The notes below the pieces were generated by a model. That model made no database searches. It had not been told where the DNA came from and was given only the letters and a program-made list of their open reading frames with translations. Position numbers and translations under genes: made by a program. This document shows, in pieces, positions 22,289 to 23,401 of a stretch of 23,401 bases of DNA. The DNA lies in the NCBI GenBank assembly GCA_023431205.1, contig JAEYXQ010000169.1, forward strand, positions 1 through 23,401, read 5' to 3'. Every line of letters begins with the position of its first letter. Positions within the stretch are counted from its first letter, which is position 1. This stretch comes from Pseudomonadota bacterium. GTDB lineage: Bacteria; Pseudomonadota; Alphaproteobacteria; Rhizobiales; Devosiaceae.

Positions 22289-23187
22289 CGCGCCCGGCTC
22301 CGCATCAGTCGCTGCGCATGTTCCACCGTCACCGGCCTGAACGCAACCGCAGTGCCCGGTCGCATCTGCGCCAGGCGGTCGAGATCGGCGCTGATCACCG
22401 TCGCGATGCGCGGATAACCGCCGGTCGGCTGATGATCCCGCATCAGCACCGTCGGCGTGCCGTCTCCCAGGATCTGGATATCACCCGGCACCACCGCGTC
22501 CGAGACCAGCCCCAGCATGCGCGTCTGGGCGAACACGCCCTCCGGGTCCTCCAGCCGCACGCCCATGCGATCCAGCCGCGCGGAAATCCGAAAGTCACCT
22601 CCGACGAAGCGCTCGCGCACGGCCGCACTAAACCTGTCGGCATGCAGCCCCCAGACAACACGGATCGGCCCCTCCTCCGGCACGGTCGCGACCGAACCCG
22701 TAACCGGCGGCTTACCCTCGCCAATGATCCGGATATGGTGCCCGGCCACCAGTGCCCGTCCGCCCAGCCCGCCAAGGGCCACGCGGCTGTTGGTGGCCAT
22801 GCTGCCCATCACCAGTGGCACGTCAAGGTCGCCGCCGAAACGGATATAGCCGTAATTGCCCCAGGAGCCGGGCGTCACCGAAAGCCGCTGCCCCGCAGCC
22901 AGTTCCGCGCTCCCCGGCCAGTCCAGTTCACCGCCGTTCTGCGCGACGCTGAACGCACCGCCGGCAAAGCCAACGCGGCACCGCCCCTCCACCAACTGCA
23001 CCTCGATACCGGCCCGGGTGAACTCGATACCCCCTGCGCCCGCACCGGCAACCAACCCCGCCAGGCGAAACGCCTCCCCGTCCATTGGACCAGAAGCCGC
23101 GACACCGTGCGCAAGGGCGCCGAACCGTCCCTCGTCCTGGATGGTGGTGAGGGGCGACGCCCGCACGATCCGCAGCACGGCCGTCAC
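22285..23187 (-). CDS. pxpC: 5-oxoprolinase subunit PxpC (biotin-dependent carboxyltransferase / KipA family)
   Basis: This 300-residue cyclophilin-like carboxyltransferase-family protein forms 5-oxoprolinase with PxpA and PxpB. Diagnostic motifs are SPLTTIQDEGRFG (11-23), GVAASGPMDGEAFRLA (28-43), GYIRFGGDLDVPLVMGSMATNSR (about 112-134, allophanate-hydrolase-type), and QPTGGYPRIATVISADL (about 254-270). It is slightly shorter than KipA of Bacillus (about 335). Each junction in the operon is a 4-nt ATGA overlap, which fits stoichiometric synthesis of a multi-subunit enzyme. Confidence 0.94.
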   Translation of the reverse strand: MTAVLRIVRASPLTTIQDEGRFGALAHGVAASGPMDGEAFRLAGLVAGAGAGGIEFTRAGIEVQLVEGRCRVGFAGGAFSVAQNGGELDWPGSAELAAGQRLSVTPGSWGNYGYIRFGGDLDVPLVMGSMATNSRVALGGLGGRALVAGHHIRIIGEGKPPVTGSVATVPEEGPIRVVWGLHADRFSAAVRERFVGGDFRISARLDRMGVRLEDPEGVFAQTRMLGLVSDAVVPGDIQILGDGTPTVLMRDHQPTGGYPRIATVISADLDRLAQMRPGTAVAFRPVTVEHAQRLMRSRAR

Positions 23188-23401
23188 GGCGTCACCTCGA
23201 AGCGAACAACGTCCCCCGCGGCCAGCCTCGTCGGCGGCATCGCCTCGGGATCGAAATTGCGGAAACTGGTCGAGCCGATCACGTGCCAGCCCGTCGGCAT
23301 TGCCGTCGCCGCTATGGCGGTCTGCCCCGCGGCGAACAGCACGCTGCCCGGCGGCACTTCCGGCCGAACCGCGTCGCGGCGCGGCACCACCAGCCCCGGC
23401 T
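23184..23401 (-). CDS. pxpB: 5-oxoprolinase subunit PxpB (KipI family), C-terminal part, cut by the window end
   Basis: Only the last about 72 codons are in the window; the frame stays open to base 23401. The visible part has the KipI/PxpB C-terminal signature: VPRRDAVRPEVPPGSVLFAA, GQTAIA, then PTGWHVIGSTSFRNFDPE and the final AAGDVVRFEVTP. It lies immediately upstream of pxpC (4-nt overlap) and completes the pxpBCA set. No sign of disruption is seen within the visible part. Confidence 0.88.
   Translation of the reverse strand, partial: PGLVVPRRDAVRPEVPPGSVLFAAGQTAIAATAMPTGWHVIGSTSFRNFDPEAMPPTRLAAGDVVRFEVTP

Overview
The window is GC-rich, gene-dense bacterial chromosome with strong G/C preference at third codon positions, many 1-4 nt gene overlaps and mostly catabolic or transport genes. 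The gene content (FadR-type regulator with RpiB/RraA, XRE-cupin-regulated Dpp-type ABC transporter, PutA with an Lrp-type regulator, PxpABC, YeeE/YedE transporter with periplasmic rhodanese) fits a soil or plant-associated alphaproteobacterium, most likely Hyphomicrobiales and perhaps Devosia-like. That placement is inference from gene style, not a database match. No rRNA, tRNA, CRISPR array, transposase or phage gene was seen.

Region 1 (1-6215), carbon catabolism. A plus-strand operon encodes a class III CoA-transferase, a crotonase-fold protein overlapping it by 4 nt, and a cytoplasmic DUF5060/DUF4038 glycosidase-like protein, and ends in a strong terminator. Facing it is a minus-strand pair, RpiB-like isomerase and RraA-like protein (TTG start), with its own terminator. 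Divergent from rpiB is a FadR/FCD-type GntR regulator. A perfect TGGT-N3-ACCA type palindrome lies in the shared promoter region, and related palindromes lie upstream of the first operon.

Region 2 (6242-9470), sulfur. A tightly coupled minus-strand cluster encodes an exported two-domain rhodanese, a YeeE/YedE (TsuA-like) transporter, a membrane-anchored Pro/Ala-rich protein whose only four cysteines all sit in PCAA units, and a His-rich conserved protein. A terminator-like hairpin separates the rhodanese from the transporter. The Cys/Pro-rich protein, translationally coupled to a thiosulfate-type transporter downstream of a periplasmic rhodanese, is the best candidate for something undescribed: a periplasmic sulfane-sulfur relay or tether.

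Region 3 (9701-10686): a small hypothetical protein and an NAD-type short-chain dehydrogenase.

Region 4 (10741-17410), a split peptide/nickel-type ABC transporter. The XRE-cupin regulator and the substrate-binding protein are on the minus strand. Two permeases, two ATPases and a GAF-domain protein are on the plus strand. Between the two arms lies a perfect 19-nt AT-rich palindrome overlapping a promoter. GC-rich inverted-repeat elements of one recognisable style occupy three intergenic gaps here.

Region 5 (17547-23401), proline and 5-oxoproline to glutamate. A type-B-size PutA is divergent from an Lrp/AsnC regulator (PutR-like) with a 15-nt Lrp-style palindrome between them. The regulator converges, with a 4-nt overlap, on the pxpB-pxpC-pxpA 5-oxoprolinase operon. 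pxpB is cut by the window end.
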